A stretch of 64,000 bases of DNA, taken from positions 1-64,000 of the forward strand of contig JAFQGI010000004.1 of the NCBI GenBank assembly GCA_017415515.1, read 5' to 3'. The position numbers were made by a program, and so were the translations under genes. Origin of the DNA: Clostridia bacterium (GTDB lineage: Bacteria; Bacillota; Clostridia; Oscillospirales; Acutalibacteraceae). This document shows positions 15,801-26,118 of this stretch, piece after piece (the first letter of the stretch is position 1; each line of letters starts with the position of its first letter). A model generated the notes under the pieces. The model had not been told where the DNA came from, ran no database searches, and worked only from the letters and a program-made list of their open reading frames with translations.

Positions 15801-17564
15801 ATGGCCTTACCCGATAGTTTTATCCAAGAATTATTGTCCAAAAACGACATTGAAAGCGTTGCCTCCTCCTACGTGGCGTTTAAGCGGCGTGGCCGCAATC
15901 TGGTGGGTCTGTGCCCTTTCCACGGCGAGAAAACCGCCTCCTTCAATCTCTACCCCGAAACCAATTCTTTCTACTGCTTCGGTTGCGGTGCCGGCGGTGA
16001 CGTCATCACCTTCGTTAAGCGGATCGAAAATCTGGATTACATCGACGCGGTGAAGTTTTTGGCGGATCGCAGCGGCATGAAAATGCCGGAGCAGAAAAAC
16101 GAGAACGATCAGGTGTCCCGCCTACGTTTGCGCATTTTGGAGGCAAACCGCGAGGCCGCCCGCATCTTCCACGCCACGCTGTACCGTCCCGAGGGCAAGG
16201 TGGCGCTGGACTATTATCATTCCCGCGGCTACACCGATGCCACCATCAAGCATTTCGGCCTGGGTTTTGCTCCCCAAAGCTGGGATTACCTGCTGAAAGC
16301 CCTGCGGCAAAAGGGCTTCAAGGACGATGAGCTGATCGCTGCTTTTTTGGCCGCCCGTGGTCGCAACGGTGGCACCTACGACGTGTTCCGCAATCGGGTG
16401 ATGATCCCCATCATCGACATCCGCGGCAACGTGGTGGGCTTTGGCGGTCGTGTGCTGGACGATTCCAAACCGAAATACATCAACACCGAAGGGACGCTGG
16501 CGTTTTCCAAAAGCCGCAATCTGTTTGCGCTGAATTTTGCCAAAAATGCGGGCAGAGAGCTGAATCTCTGCGAGGGCTATATGGACGTCATCGCCATGCA
16601 TCAGGCAGGATTTACCAACACGGTGGCGGCGCTGGGCACCTCCTTCCCTGAGGAACAGATGCAGCTCATTGCCCGCTATGCCGACCGCATCAACCTGATT
16701 TTTGATGCCGACGGCGCGGGGCAAAAGGCCACACGCCGTGCCATTGAGAATCTGCGTAAGACCGGTCTGGACGTCCGTGTGGTTACCATCCCCAATGGCA
16801 AAGACCCCGACGAATTTATTAAGAATAACGGTGCCGCCGCATTTAAACTTCTGCTGGACAGAGCCGCCAACGCGGTGGAGCACCGTCTGTTGGATATCGG
16901 CAGGGATCATAACCTCCAAACCTCCGAGGGCAAATTGGCCTATTACGGCGAGGCGGCTAAGCTGCTGGCGGCGCTGGACAGCCCGGTGGAGCGGGATCTT
17001 TACGCCGGCCGCCTCAGCGAAATTTTAACCGTCTCGAAAGAGGCAATTCTGCGCGAGATCGACTCCATCCGCCGCAAAAAACAGCGGCAGGAGGTCAAGC
17101 AGCAGCTTCCCAACCTCATCCGACAGGAAAAGCGGGAGATGCAGTCGGTCAACCCCGACGCGGTGAAGTTTGAGCGGGCTGCGGCGGCGGAGGAAAGCCT
17201 GTTGGGCATTCTCATCCTTCACCCCAACTTCATCCGTCAGGTGCGGGAGACTTTGCCCCCCGAGCAGATGATGACCGCCTTTAATCGAGGGCTGTATCAG
17301 CGATTATTGGATCGTGATCGCCACGGTCTGATGGTGGAGTTGGCGTTTTTAGCCGCCGACTATGACGAAGCGGGTATGGCCTACATCACCCGTATGGTGA
17401 AGGATGTGGGAGATCGCATCGTCACCCCCGAGGAGGTGGCGCGGTGTGCCGCCGTCATCCGTGAGGAATATGCCATGCGGCACATGAACGATCCCGCCTC
17501 CGCCTCCGACGAGGATATACAGGCTATGATGGAAGCCCTGCGCAAACGCAAACAAGGAAACTAA
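15801..17564 (+). CDS. dnaG: DNA primase DnaG
   Basis: A 587-residue primase that makes RNA primers for replication. Its zinc-binding CHC2 domain is at Cys38, His41, Cys59 and Cys62 (CPFHGEKTASF ... FYCFGCGAGG). The catalytic core has NLCEGYMDVIAMHQAG and the TOPRIM acidic run IFDADGAGQKA. A C-terminal helicase-binding region follows residue 450. GGAGGCG precedes the ATG, and its stop abuts rpoD, the common dnaG-rpoD macromolecular-synthesis arrangement. Confidence 0.96.
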   Translation: MALPDSFIQELLSKNDIESVASSYVAFKRRGRNLVGLCPFHGEKTASFNLYPETNSFYCFGCGAGGDVITFVKRIENLDYIDAVKFLADRSGMKMPEQKNENDQVSRLRLRILEANREAARIFHATLYRPEGKVALDYYHSRGYTDATIKHFGLGFAPQSWDYLLKALRQKGFKDDELIAAFLAARGRNGGTYDVFRNRVMIPIIDIRGNVVGFGGRVLDDSKPKYINTEGTLAFSKSRNLFALNFAKNAGRELNLCEGYMDVIAMHQAGFTNTVAALGTSFPEEQMQLIARYADRINLIFDADGAGQKATRRAIENLRKTGLDVRVVTIPNGKDPDEFIKNNGAAAFKLLLDRAANAVEHRLLDIGRDHNLQTSEGKLAYYGEAAKLLAALDSPVERDLYAGRLSEILTVSKEAILREIDSIRRKKQRQEVKQQLPNLIRQEKREMQSVNPDAVKFERAAAAEESLLGILILHPNFIRQVRETLPPEQMMTAFNRGLYQRLLDRDRHGLMVELAFLAADYDEAGMAYITRMVKDVGDRIVTPEEVARCAAVIREEYAMRHMNDPASASDEDIQAMMEALRKRKQGN

Positions 17565-18782
<1,218 letters not shown>

Positions 18783-18786
18783 GCAA

Positions 18787-18820
18787 CAAAAAAGCCGAGG
18801 CGACAGCCTCGGCTTTTTGC
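18787..18820 (+). terminator. Intrinsic terminator after rpoD
   Basis: AAAAAGCCGAGGC pairs with GCCTCGGCTTTTT. Being flanked by A and T runs, it can also serve the converging yitT gene. Confidence 0.88.
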
Positions 18821-18825
18821 TTTCT

Positions 18826-19719
18826 TTATTTGCTCTGATTGGCGGAATAGACGTCTGCCACCTCGCTGATGGTGATGTAGGCGGTGGGGTCGATGTCATG
18901 CACCAGTTCTTTCATGCGGGTCACCTGAAAACGGTTGACGATGAAATACACCATGGCCTTCGGTGCGTTGGAATAGCCGCCTCGCGCCTCCAGGCGGGTG
19001 GGGCCGCTTTGGAAGGCTTCCGAAAGGGCTTCGCACACCTCGGTGGGCTTCACGGTGATGATGATGGCGCATTTGGAACGGTCAAAGCCCTCCACCACGA
19101 AGTCGATGGTTTTCACGCCGGCTCCGTAAGCGACGATGGAATACAGAGGCAGGATCCAATCCTGCTTCATCACGCCGCAGACGATGTACAGCAGGAGGTT
19201 ATACACCATCACAAAGCTGCCCACCGATATGCCGATGCGCTTGGCGAAGATCACCGACATGATTTCGATGCCGTCCATGGCGCCGCCGCCGCGGATGGCC
19301 AGACCGCTGCCCACACCGGAGATCAGGCCGCCGAACAGGGCACATAAAAGCAGATCCTGTTTTGCCAGCGGCGAAGCAAAGCTGACGTCAATGGGAAACA
19401 CGTCGGTGATGAGAAAGGCAAACAGCGAATAGATGGCCACGGTGTAGATGGCATAGAGGGTGAACAGCGCTCCCTGCCGTTTGAGCCCATAGAGGAACAG
19501 GGGGATGTTCAGCACCAGCAAAAACACCGACAGCGAAACGGGGGCGATCAGCTGATCCAGCAGCATCGACGTGCCGGATATGCCGCTGTCGTACAGGTTG
19601 ACGGGGTTGAGAAACATGGTGATGCCGAAGGCGTTGACAATGCCCGCCAGGGTAAGCAGGAGAATGTTTTTGATATGGATCTGTTTGAGAAAAGCGAGAA
19701 AGGGTTTTCGGTTGGTCAT
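18826..19719 (-). CDS. YitT family membrane protein
   Basis: A 297-residue YitT/DUF161 protein with about five membrane spans in the first 200 residues. These include GIVNAFGITMFLNPVNLYDSGISGTSMLL and FGGLISGVGSGLAIRGGGAMDGIEI. A C-terminal soluble DUF2179 domain follows (ITVKPTEVCEALSEAF ... YITISEVADVY). The function of this widespread Firmicutes family is unknown. The start has GGAG upstream, and the gene lies 3 bp after the phosphoesterase stop. Confidence 0.88.
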   Translation of the reverse strand: MTNRKPFLAFLKQIHIKNILLLTLAGIVNAFGITMFLNPVNLYDSGISGTSMLLDQLIAPVSLSVFLLVLNIPLFLYGLKRQGALFTLYAIYTVAIYSLFAFLITDVFPIDVSFASPLAKQDLLLCALFGGLISGVGSGLAIRGGGAMDGIEIMSVIFAKRIGISVGSFVMVYNLLLYIVCGVMKQDWILPLYSIVAYGAGVKTIDFVVEGFDRSKCAIIITVKPTEVCEALSEAFQSGPTRLEARGGYSNAPKAMVYFIVNRFQVTRMKELVHDIDPTAYITISEVADVYSANQSK

Positions 19720-19722
19720 GAG

Positions 19723-20520
19723 TTACTCCTTGGAAATGGATTTGGCGCTGAGGATCAGCACCGGCAGATGGGGCGGGTTGTTGATCCGCCAGGGGATGGA
19801 GCTGTTGCCCAGTCCACGGCTGACCACCATACGGGTGTCGTCCTTTTCATACACGCCGTGGGTGTAGGTGGGGAAGAATCCCTGGTCGGGCGAAAACAGC
19901 GAGCCACCGCCCACACGCACGTGTCCGCCGTGGGCGTGACCGCAGATGACGATGTTCCATCCGGCGCGGCAATAGGCGGGCATATACTCGGGGCGGTGCG
20001 CCAAAACGATGGACGGTTGCCCCTCCACCGCAAGGGGCATCGGCTTTTTTTCGCCCATACCGAATAGCCGCAGGGTGGCGCCGTCTTTGTGCCAGTCGGC
20101 GTAGCTGTCGCTCATATAGTGGACACCGCAGGCGGTGAGGATCTGCTCATACCGCTTTTCCCGATCCAGCCGCTGTTCGTGGTTGCCGGGCACGGCAAAG
20201 CAGGGGGCGATCTTGGTCAGCGCTTTCACCAAATGCCACAGCCCCTTGGCGTCAAAGTCGGTGTAGCTGTTGGTCAGGTCACCGGGCAAAAAGATGGCGT
20301 CCGGCTTTTGCATTTGGAGGCAACGGAGCAGATGGGGGATGGACACCACCTGATCGGGGAGGTGCAGGTCTGCCACCACCGCAATACGCGCCAGATGGAA
20401 CTTCTGCGGCAGACCGGGGCAGGTGAGGGGCACCGGCTCCACGGCGATACGCTGATTTTTGAAGTCCAGCGCCAGCGTGCTATGGAGCAGTCGCTTGGCA
20501 AAACTCGGCTTTTCGGTCAT
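19723..20520 (-). CDS. Metallophosphoesterase (YaeI-like)
   Basis: A 265-residue calcineurin-like phosphoesterase. Metal-binding blocks in order are VVADLHLPD, LPGDLTNSY, VPGNHEQ, VLAHRPEY and CGHAHGGHV. YaeI-type enzymes act near the membrane on lipid-linked phosphates, but this protein lacks a clear anchoring span and the substrate is unknown. ATG at 20520 is preferred to GTG at 20529, which falls in the GAAAGGGGTG site. Cotranscribed with yitT. Confidence 0.85.
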   Translation of the reverse strand: MTEKPSFAKRLLHSTLALDFKNQRIAVEPVPLTCPGLPQKFHLARIAVVADLHLPDQVVSIPHLLRCLQMQKPDAIFLPGDLTNSYTDFDAKGLWHLVKALTKIAPCFAVPGNHEQRLDREKRYEQILTACGVHYMSDSYADWHKDGATLRLFGMGEKKPMPLAVEGQPSIVLAHRPEYMPAYCRAGWNIVICGHAHGGHVRVGGGSLFSPDQGFFPTYTHGVYEKDDTRMVVSRGLGNSSIPWRINNPPHLPVLILSAKSISKE

Positions 20521-20602
20521 GAAAACCACCCCTTTCCTGCTGTTGTTATTACTATATCATAGTTTTTGCTTCAATTCAAGGTGGATTACTGTGCAATTTT
20601 TC

Positions 20603-20631
20603 TTGACTTTGCTAATATATGGATATATAAT
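20603..20631 (+). promoter_or_regulatory. Strong promoter before the 37-codon gene
   Basis: TTGACT (20603-20608) and TATAAT (20626-20631) with a 17-bp spacer. No other promoter is evident before the secreted-protein gene at 20957. Confidence 0.82.
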
Positions 20632-20698
20632 GAGCGTAGGTATCTCTATCATCTAAGATATGTCAAATAAAATCTCACAAAGAAAGGAGAGACCTCGT

Positions 20699-20812
20699 AT
20701 GAAGAAGTACATCGCCCCCGAGATGTTGGCTATGTCCTTCGCTGCCGAGGAGGCCATCGGCGCTCCTCTGGAGGGTAGCAACACCTTCAACGACGGCGAG
20801 CTGGAGTGGTAA
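20699..20812 (+). CDS. 37-residue small protein, RiPP-precursor-like
   Basis: A short frame starting MKKYIAPEMLAMSF and ending in an acidic tail FNDGELEW. AAAGGAG lies at a proper distance, and a near-consensus promoter stands 68 bp upstream, so translation is very likely. The pattern MKKY-x-PE-M, then F-x-x-E-E-A-I, then a short Gly/Ser/Asp-rich end matches a class of small Clostridia proteins I have seen beside secreted or modified-peptide genes. It resembles leader-plus-core architecture, but no maturation enzyme is nearby. It has no signal peptide and no cysteine. Function unknown. Confidence 0.7.
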   Translation: MKKYIAPEMLAMSFAAEEAIGAPLEGSNTFNDGELEW

Positions 20813-20829
20813 AAGATTTACCTATCAGG

Positions 20830-20906
20830 TCGTATACCGCCTCCTGAGAAGGCAACCCCTTTTCCAAATGGTAATTTCGGTTACCGCCTCCCGAAACGGT
20901 ATACGA
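20830..20906 (+). promoter_or_regulatory. Structured leader between the small gene and the secreted-protein gene
   Basis: TCGTATACCG (20830-20839) is the exact inverse of CGGTATACGA (20897-20906), and a smaller hairpin (GGTAA ... TTACC) lies inside. There is no T run, so it does not look like a terminator. It could stabilise or regulate the downstream part of a two-gene transcript. Confidence 0.45.
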
Positions 20907-20956
20907 TTCCGTCACGCGATTCTATCGCAAACCAATTTTTAGGAGGAAAATTAGTC

Positions 20957-23869
20957 ATGAAAAAAATCATTGCCATTATGGCTGCTGTTCTGATGCTGTG
21001 CGCCGTCATCCCCATGGCCGCCATCTCCGTCAGCGCCGCCGATTCCGTTTATGCGGAAAATTTTGAGTCCGGCGATCTCGCCGGATGGTCCAGCGCCACT
21101 TCCAGCATTGTGCCTGCTTCCGAGCTCCCGGTTGCTAACGCTGCTGCGGGCAACTATGCTATGAAGTTTGTGTCCACCAACTATCACTACACCAACTACA
21201 ACCTCGCCGTGGAGAAGAACACCACCTATCGTGTGACCTTCTCCTTCCTGAGCGGCGAAGCCTCCCGCCCGCTGAACGTGCGTATCCGTACCTTCGGCAG
21301 CGTCGATCTGGCTCTGAACCAGTATCCCGGTTCCACCACTGCGTGGGAGACCCACACTCTGGTGTTTAACTCCGGCAATAACAGAAACCTGTATTTCCGT
21401 TTCCAGGCTGGTCACAGCACCGGTACCTACTACATCGACAACCTGTCTGTTGAGACCTTCGACGGCACCATCACCGACGATGGTCTGCTGCAGAACGGTG
21501 ACTTCGAGACCGGCGCCCTCGACAACTGGTATGGCTCTGTGGACACCGCCGTTGTGGACGATCCCACCGGCGCCGGCCAGGGCAAGGTGCTGCAGGCCAA
21601 CGAGGATGAGAAGGTCAACTTCATCTCTCAGAGCGCCGAGGTCACTGCGGGCGACAAGTACGTCCTGTCCTTCAAGGTGTACGGCTATGCTTCCGTCACC
21701 AACAGTGCCTTCTTCCTGCGTTTGGGCTCTCCTTCCTACACGAGCTACGTCCTCAACGACATCACGCACACTCTGGCTGGTACCGTCAATGTGTCCGATA
21801 CTTGGACCACTCAGATTCGTATGAATATGAACGACAAGGTCGGCGCTTGGCAGACTGTCACCGTTCCCTTCACCGCGCTGAAGGACGGCAGCATCCAGAT
21901 CGCCATCTACAACTACCGTGCCAACGCCGGTCAGTATTATTTCGACGACTTTGTGCTGCGCAAGTCTCAGAACGACGGCTACATTTACAACGGTAACTTC
22001 GAGACCGGCTATAACAAGGATAGCTGGACGCTCTATCAGCAGTCCACCATGGACACCGCCTCTGCTCGCAGCGGCGCCTACGGTCTGCACACCCTGTACC
22101 CCGCCGGCAGCTGGTCGGGTATTGCCCAGCAGACCATCAGCAATCTGGAGGTTGGCAAGACCTACGGCGTTAAGTTCTGGTATAAGGCTATCCAGGGCGG
22201 CGTCAACGTCAACGTTCAGGACAGCGCCAGCACCACGATTGCCAACCTGGGTTGGAACAACAAGACCAGCTGGACTCAGGTGAGCGGCACCTTCGTTGCC
22301 ACCGAGACCACCGCCACCCTGAATTTCAGCAGCGGCGGCACCAATGCTGCGGAAGAGGTCTATATCGATGACGTGATCGTCTATGAGGTGAAGGATCCTT
22401 CCTACGATGGCTACATCTACAACGGCGACTTCGATTGCGGTTCCACCACTTATTGGAACAACATCAACGCCAGCAGCTACATCACCTACGATCCCGCTCA
22501 GGTGCACGATGGCATCTTCGCCATGGCTCTGTACACCGACGGCGGTTGGGGTGGCGTCGGCAACCAGGTCGTTCAGAATCTGGAGGTCGGCAACCAGTAT
22601 TACATCTCTGCTTGGGTGCGTTCCGACGGTGCCTATGTCAACGGCACTCTGAAGGATAGCAACGGTACTAGACTGGCTGACATCTCTGTCAAGAACAACA
22701 TGACCAACTGGACCAAGTACGACGTTAAGTTCACCGCTACCGAGACCACCGCTACCCTGAACTTCAACGGCCCCGGCAACGCCGACCTTGCCGGCTACGT
22801 CTATGTTGATAGCATCAAGATTGAGGCCGTGTGCGACCGCGACGGTCACACCCCCGGTGCTGAGGCCGACTGCGTGAACGATCAGTATTGCACCGTTTGC
22901 GGCGACGTTCTGGCTACCGCTGTGGGTCACTCCTGGGTCGATGCTACCTGCACCGCTCCCAAGACCTGCTCCGTCTGCGGTGAGACCGAGGGCGAGGCTC
23001 TGGGTCACACCCCCGGTGCTGAGGCCGATTGCGAGAACGATCAGACCTGTACCGTTTGCGGTGAGGTTTTGAATGCTGCATTGGGTCACTCCTATACTGA
23101 GACTTCTCGCGTAGACGCCACCTGCGGCGCTGACGGTTCTGTCACCTACACCTGCGGCAACTGTGGCGATTCCTACAGCGATGTCCTGCCCGCCACTGGT
23201 GAGCACGTTTACTTCGACGATTGCTCCGCTATCTGCGAGGTTTGCGGCTACGAGCGTGAGGCCGGTCACAACGTCATCCACGTTGAGGCTAAGGACGCTA
23301 CCTGCACCGAGCTGGGTAACATCGAGTATTGGTACTGCGACGTCTGCGGCATGGCTTGGCTGGACGAGGCTTGCATCATGAACACCAACATGATGGCTGT
23401 TAAGCTGCCCATGATCGACCATACCTACGACAACGACTTCGATGCCGACTGTAACGCTTGCGGCGCGATCCGCGAGGTTGCTGCGTTCCCCATTGTCGAG
23501 TTTGGTAAGTCCATCTCTGAGGACGTGAACGGCTACGCTGTTCTGTTCGACGCCAACGTGGAGGGTCTGGAGCTGGTTGACGGCGCTGCCGACTACACCA
23601 ACGCCACCTACGAGGGCTATAAGCTGCTGGGTCTGGGCGTGACCGCCTCCAACGGTAACTCCGAGACCACCATCGAGGGCGTGCGCGTTTATGGTATCAA
23701 CGATGAGACCGGCGCTCTGCAGTTTGCTTTCCGTATCATCAACATCCCCGAGTCCGGTTACGGCACCGAGATCACCATGGTTCCCTACTACACCGTGGAG
23801 ATCGACGGTGTGGCCACCACCATCGAGGGTGAGGCTGTGATCGGTTCCTATGCCGAGATCGCCGGCTAA
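20957..23869 (+). CDS. Large secreted protein with four CBM-like domains and Cys/His repeats
   Basis: A 970-residue exported protein. A signal peptide covers residues 1-27/28 (ending SVSA-AD). Four related beta-sandwich modules follow, starting near residues 30, 176, 339 and 482. Each opens with a phrase like NGDFETG and ends with YIDD or YVDS, as in family 4/9/22-type carbohydrate-binding modules. Residues about 626-835 hold repeats of C-x2-CG and GH-x-x-x... spacing typical of Ruminococcaceae surface proteins. A C-terminal beta domain is at 843-970. No catalytic domain, dockerin or sorting signal is visible. TAGGAGG sets the start. Confidence 0.8.
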   Translation: MKKIIAIMAAVLMLCAVIPMAAISVSAADSVYAENFESGDLAGWSSATSSIVPASELPVANAAAGNYAMKFVSTNYHYTNYNLAVEKNTTYRVTFSFLSGEASRPLNVRIRTFGSVDLALNQYPGSTTAWETHTLVFNSGNNRNLYFRFQAGHSTGTYYIDNLSVETFDGTITDDGLLQNGDFETGALDNWYGSVDTAVVDDPTGAGQGKVLQANEDEKVNFISQSAEVTAGDKYVLSFKVYGYASVTNSAFFLRLGSPSYTSYVLNDITHTLAGTVNVSDTWTTQIRMNMNDKVGAWQTVTVPFTALKDGSIQIAIYNYRANAGQYYFDDFVLRKSQNDGYIYNGNFETGYNKDSWTLYQQSTMDTASARSGAYGLHTLYPAGSWSGIAQQTISNLEVGKTYGVKFWYKAIQGGVNVNVQDSASTTIANLGWNNKTSWTQVSGTFVATETTATLNFSSGGTNAAEEVYIDDVIVYEVKDPSYDGYIYNGDFDCGSTTYWNNINASSYITYDPAQVHDGIFAMALYTDGGWGGVGNQVVQNLEVGNQYYISAWVRSDGAYVNGTLKDSNGTRLADISVKNNMTNWTKYDVKFTATETTATLNFNGPGNADLAGYVYVDSIKIEAVCDRDGHTPGAEADCVNDQYCTVCGDVLATAVGHSWVDATCTAPKTCSVCGETEGEALGHTPGAEADCENDQTCTVCGEVLNAALGHSYTETSRVDATCGADGSVTYTCGNCGDSYSDVLPATGEHVYFDDCSAICEVCGYEREAGHNVIHVEAKDATCTELGNIEYWYCDVCGMAWLDEACIMNTNMMAVKLPMIDHTYDNDFDADCNACGAIREVAAFPIVEFGKSISEDVNGYAVLFDANVEGLELVDGAADYTNATYEGYKLLGLGVTASNGNSETTIEGVRVYGINDETGALQFAFRIINIPESGYGTEITMVPYYTVEIDGVATTIEGEAVIGSYAEIAG

Positions 23870-23901
23870 TTCTTAGCCGCGTCGCTATGTAAATAGCAAT
23901 C

Positions 23902-23933
23902 AACCCCCACGGAGAAATCCGTGGGGGTTTTCC
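23902..23933 (+). terminator. Intrinsic terminator after the secreted-protein gene
   Basis: AACCCCCACGGA pairs with TCCGTGGGGGTT, followed by TT-CC-TTTT. Confidence 0.85.
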
Positions 23934-24024
23934 TTTTGCGTGCACAATGCGGGATCAAGCGTTGGCTCCCTCTTGGAGGGAGCAGGCGTCGTCCTTAAAC
24001 TTACACCGCGGTCGGACAGAATTC

Positions 24025-24052
24025 GTAGGGGCGGGCCTCCCGGACCGCCCGC
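24025..24052 (+). repeat. REP-like hairpin with GTAG foot
   Basis: GTAG followed by GGGCGGGCCTCCCGGACCGCCC, a compact GC hairpin. Same class as the array at 318 and the copies inside the RAYT gene. Confidence 0.7.
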
Positions 24053-24070
24053 AAAAATAAAATTTGTGGT

Positions 24071-24099
24071 TGTGCTCCACGCAAAAGTGTGCTATACTA
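24071..24099 (+). promoter_or_regulatory. Promoter of the phosphoglucomutase gene
   Basis: TTGTGC (24071-24076) and TATACT (24094-24099), 17-bp spacer, just downstream of a REP-like hairpin. Confidence 0.6.
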
Positions 24100-24149
24100 A
24101 AACCGATAATAGGCCAGTAGGGTCAAAAATCGAATTGGAGGGAACCATT

Positions 24150-25874
24150 ATGGATATTATGGCAATGTATGAGCTGTGGTGTCAGCGTGCCACCGAGGAC
24201 GCCGACGTGGCGGCCGAGCTGGCGGCTGTGGCCGGAAACGAAGCGGAGATCCGCGACCGTTTCTATCGCGAGTTGGCCTTCGGCACCGGCGGTCTGCGCG
24301 GTGTGATCGGCGCCGGCTCCAACCGTATGAACATCTATACCGTGCGCAAGGCCACCCAAGGTCTTGCCAACTATCTGAATGCCCGCTATGAGAAATCCAC
24401 CGTGGCGGTGTCCTTCGATTCCCGCATTAAGTCCGACGTCTTCGCCCGCGAGACCGCTTGCGTGCTGGCGGCGGCCGGCATCACCGTCCACCTGTTCCCT
24501 CAGCTGGAGCCCACCCCCGTGCTCAGCTACGCCACCCGTTATTATAACTGCCAGGCCGGCGTGATGGTCACCGCCTCCCACAATCCCGCCAAATACAACG
24601 GCTATAAAGTCTATGGCTCCGACGGCTGTCAGATGACCGACGCCGACGCCGGTGACGTGCTGGGATATATCAATCAAGTCGACCTCTTTGAGGACGTACA
24701 TACCATTCCCTATGACGAGGCGGTTGCCGCCGGTCTGATTCAGATCATCGGCGACGAGCTGTTGGAAAGCTTCACCCGGCAGGTGCTGGCGCAGCAGGTG
24801 AATCCCGGCGTTTCCGCCGAGGCCGGTCTGCGCCTGGTCTACACCCCCCTCAACGGTACCGGCAACCTGCCCGTCCGTGAGATTTTGAAGCGCGTGGGTA
24901 TCAAAGAGGTGTTCATTGTCCCCGAGCAGGAGCTGCCGGATGGCAATTTCCCTACCGCACCTTTCCCCAATCCCGAGATTCGTCAGGCCTTTGAGTGCGC
25001 CCTGAAGCTGGCTAAGTCGCTGGATACCCCCGCCGACCTGCTGCTGGCCACCGACCCCGACTGCGACCGCGTGGGCATCGCCGTGTGGAACGGCGAGGAC
25101 TACACCCTCATGAGCGGTAACGAGGTGGGCTGTCTGCTGCTGGATTACGTGGTGTCCTGCCGCAAGGCGAACGGCACCCTGCCTGCTGACCCCGTGGTGG
25201 TCAAGACCATCGTCACCACCAACATGGCTAAGTCCATCGCCGCCAAGTATAACTGCGAGCTCCGCGACCTGCTGACCGGCTTTAAGTACATCGGCGAGCA
25301 GATCGGCGTGCTGGAGGCCGAGGGCCGCGCCGACCGCTATGTCATCGGCTTTGAGGAGAGCTACGGCTATCTGGCGGGCTCCTACGTCCGCGACAAGGAC
25401 GCCGTGGTGGCTTCTATGCTCATCGTGGAGATGGCCTCTTACTATCACAAGCAGGGTATTTCCCTGCTGCAGCGTATGGAGCAGCTGTATCAGGAGCACG
25501 GTTTCTACCGCAACGCCTTGGTCAACGTGGCCTTTGAGGGCGAGCAGGGCATGCACGATATGGACCGCCTGATGACCGGCCTGCGTGACAATCCTCCCGC
25601 CGAGATCGCGGGGCTCAAGGTGCTGGCCTGCGCCGACTACGGTCTGCGTGTCGCCACCGACCTGATCACCGGCGAGCGCACCCCCCTGACCCTGCCCAAG
25701 TCCAACGTGCTGGCCTACACCCTGGAGGGTGGCGCCGGACTGATCATCCGTCCCTCCGGCACCGAGCCTAAGGTGAAGGGCTACGTCACCGCCATCGGCG
25801 AGACCCCCGAGGCCGCCGCTGCCTGCGAGGCCGCCCTGTGCGCCGCCGCCGAGGCGATCATGAAGAATGTGTAA
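24150..25874 (+). CDS. Alpha-phosphoglucomutase / phosphomannomutase
   Basis: A 574-residue phosphohexomutase of the PgcA size class that interconverts glucose-1- and glucose-6-phosphate for cell-envelope and glycogen precursors. All four active-site loops are present: the phosphoserine loop TASHNPAKYNGYK, the metal loop ATDPDCDRVG, the sugar loop GFEESYGYLAG, and the phosphate loop RPSGTEPKVK. TTGGAGGGA precedes ATG 24150; the long upstream open extension has no site and crosses a promoter. Confidence 0.93.
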   Translation: MDIMAMYELWCQRATEDADVAAELAAVAGNEAEIRDRFYRELAFGTGGLRGVIGAGSNRMNIYTVRKATQGLANYLNARYEKSTVAVSFDSRIKSDVFARETACVLAAAGITVHLFPQLEPTPVLSYATRYYNCQAGVMVTASHNPAKYNGYKVYGSDGCQMTDADAGDVLGYINQVDLFEDVHTIPYDEAVAAGLIQIIGDELLESFTRQVLAQQVNPGVSAEAGLRLVYTPLNGTGNLPVREILKRVGIKEVFIVPEQELPDGNFPTAPFPNPEIRQAFECALKLAKSLDTPADLLLATDPDCDRVGIAVWNGEDYTLMSGNEVGCLLLDYVVSCRKANGTLPADPVVVKTIVTTNMAKSIAAKYNCELRDLLTGFKYIGEQIGVLEAEGRADRYVIGFEESYGYLAGSYVRDKDAVVASMLIVEMASYYHKQGISLLQRMEQLYQEHGFYRNALVNVAFEGEQGMHDMDRLMTGLRDNPPAEIAGLKVLACADYGLRVATDLITGERTPLTLPKSNVLAYTLEGGAGLIIRPSGTEPKVKGYVTAIGETPEAAAACEAALCAAAEAIMKNV

Positions 25875-25917
25875 GAAAAATCTTTGAAAAAGTTTTTCTT
25901 CAAAAAATTTTTTGACA

Positions 25918-25956
25918 CAAAAAAGCGGCTGTTCCCACCGAACAGCCGCTTTTCTC
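25918..25956 (+). terminator. Intrinsic terminator after phosphoglucomutase
   Basis: AAAAGCGGCTGTTC pairs with GAACAGCCGCTTTT. A second GC-rich inverted repeat (GGGCGTCGAA ... TTCGACGCCC) lies at 25979-26007 without a T run. Confidence 0.85.
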
Positions 25957-26083
25957 TTATAAATATAGGTATAATAGAAGGGCGTCGAAAATCCCTTCGA
26001 CGCCCCAACAAATATTATTATAGCACACTTTCCGTCAAAGGTGTTAGTAAAAGTTTTGGCTAATTTCTTGTGCATTTTGCGTA

Positions 26084-26112
26084 TAGACAAAGGGGGTTGC
26101 ATCGGCTATACT
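26084..26112 (+). promoter_or_regulatory. Promoter of the candidate noncoding RNA
   Basis: TAGACA (26084-26089) and TATACT (26107-26112), 17-bp spacer. No open frame with a ribosome site follows on the plus strand. Confidence 0.6.
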
Positions 26113-26118
26113 GAAGCC

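Noticed and set aside
20951..23422. Very long open frame on the minus strand (over 800 codons) opposite the secreted-protein gene
   Set aside because: It has no ribosome site and no recognisable domain. It is antisense to a frame with a signal peptide, promoter and repeated domains. GC-rich codon use creates such shadows.
20957..23869. Cellulosomal enzyme or dockerin protein
   Set aside because: No catalytic motif and no dockerin-type calcium-binding repeats are visible; the C-terminal domain is a plain beta-rich region.
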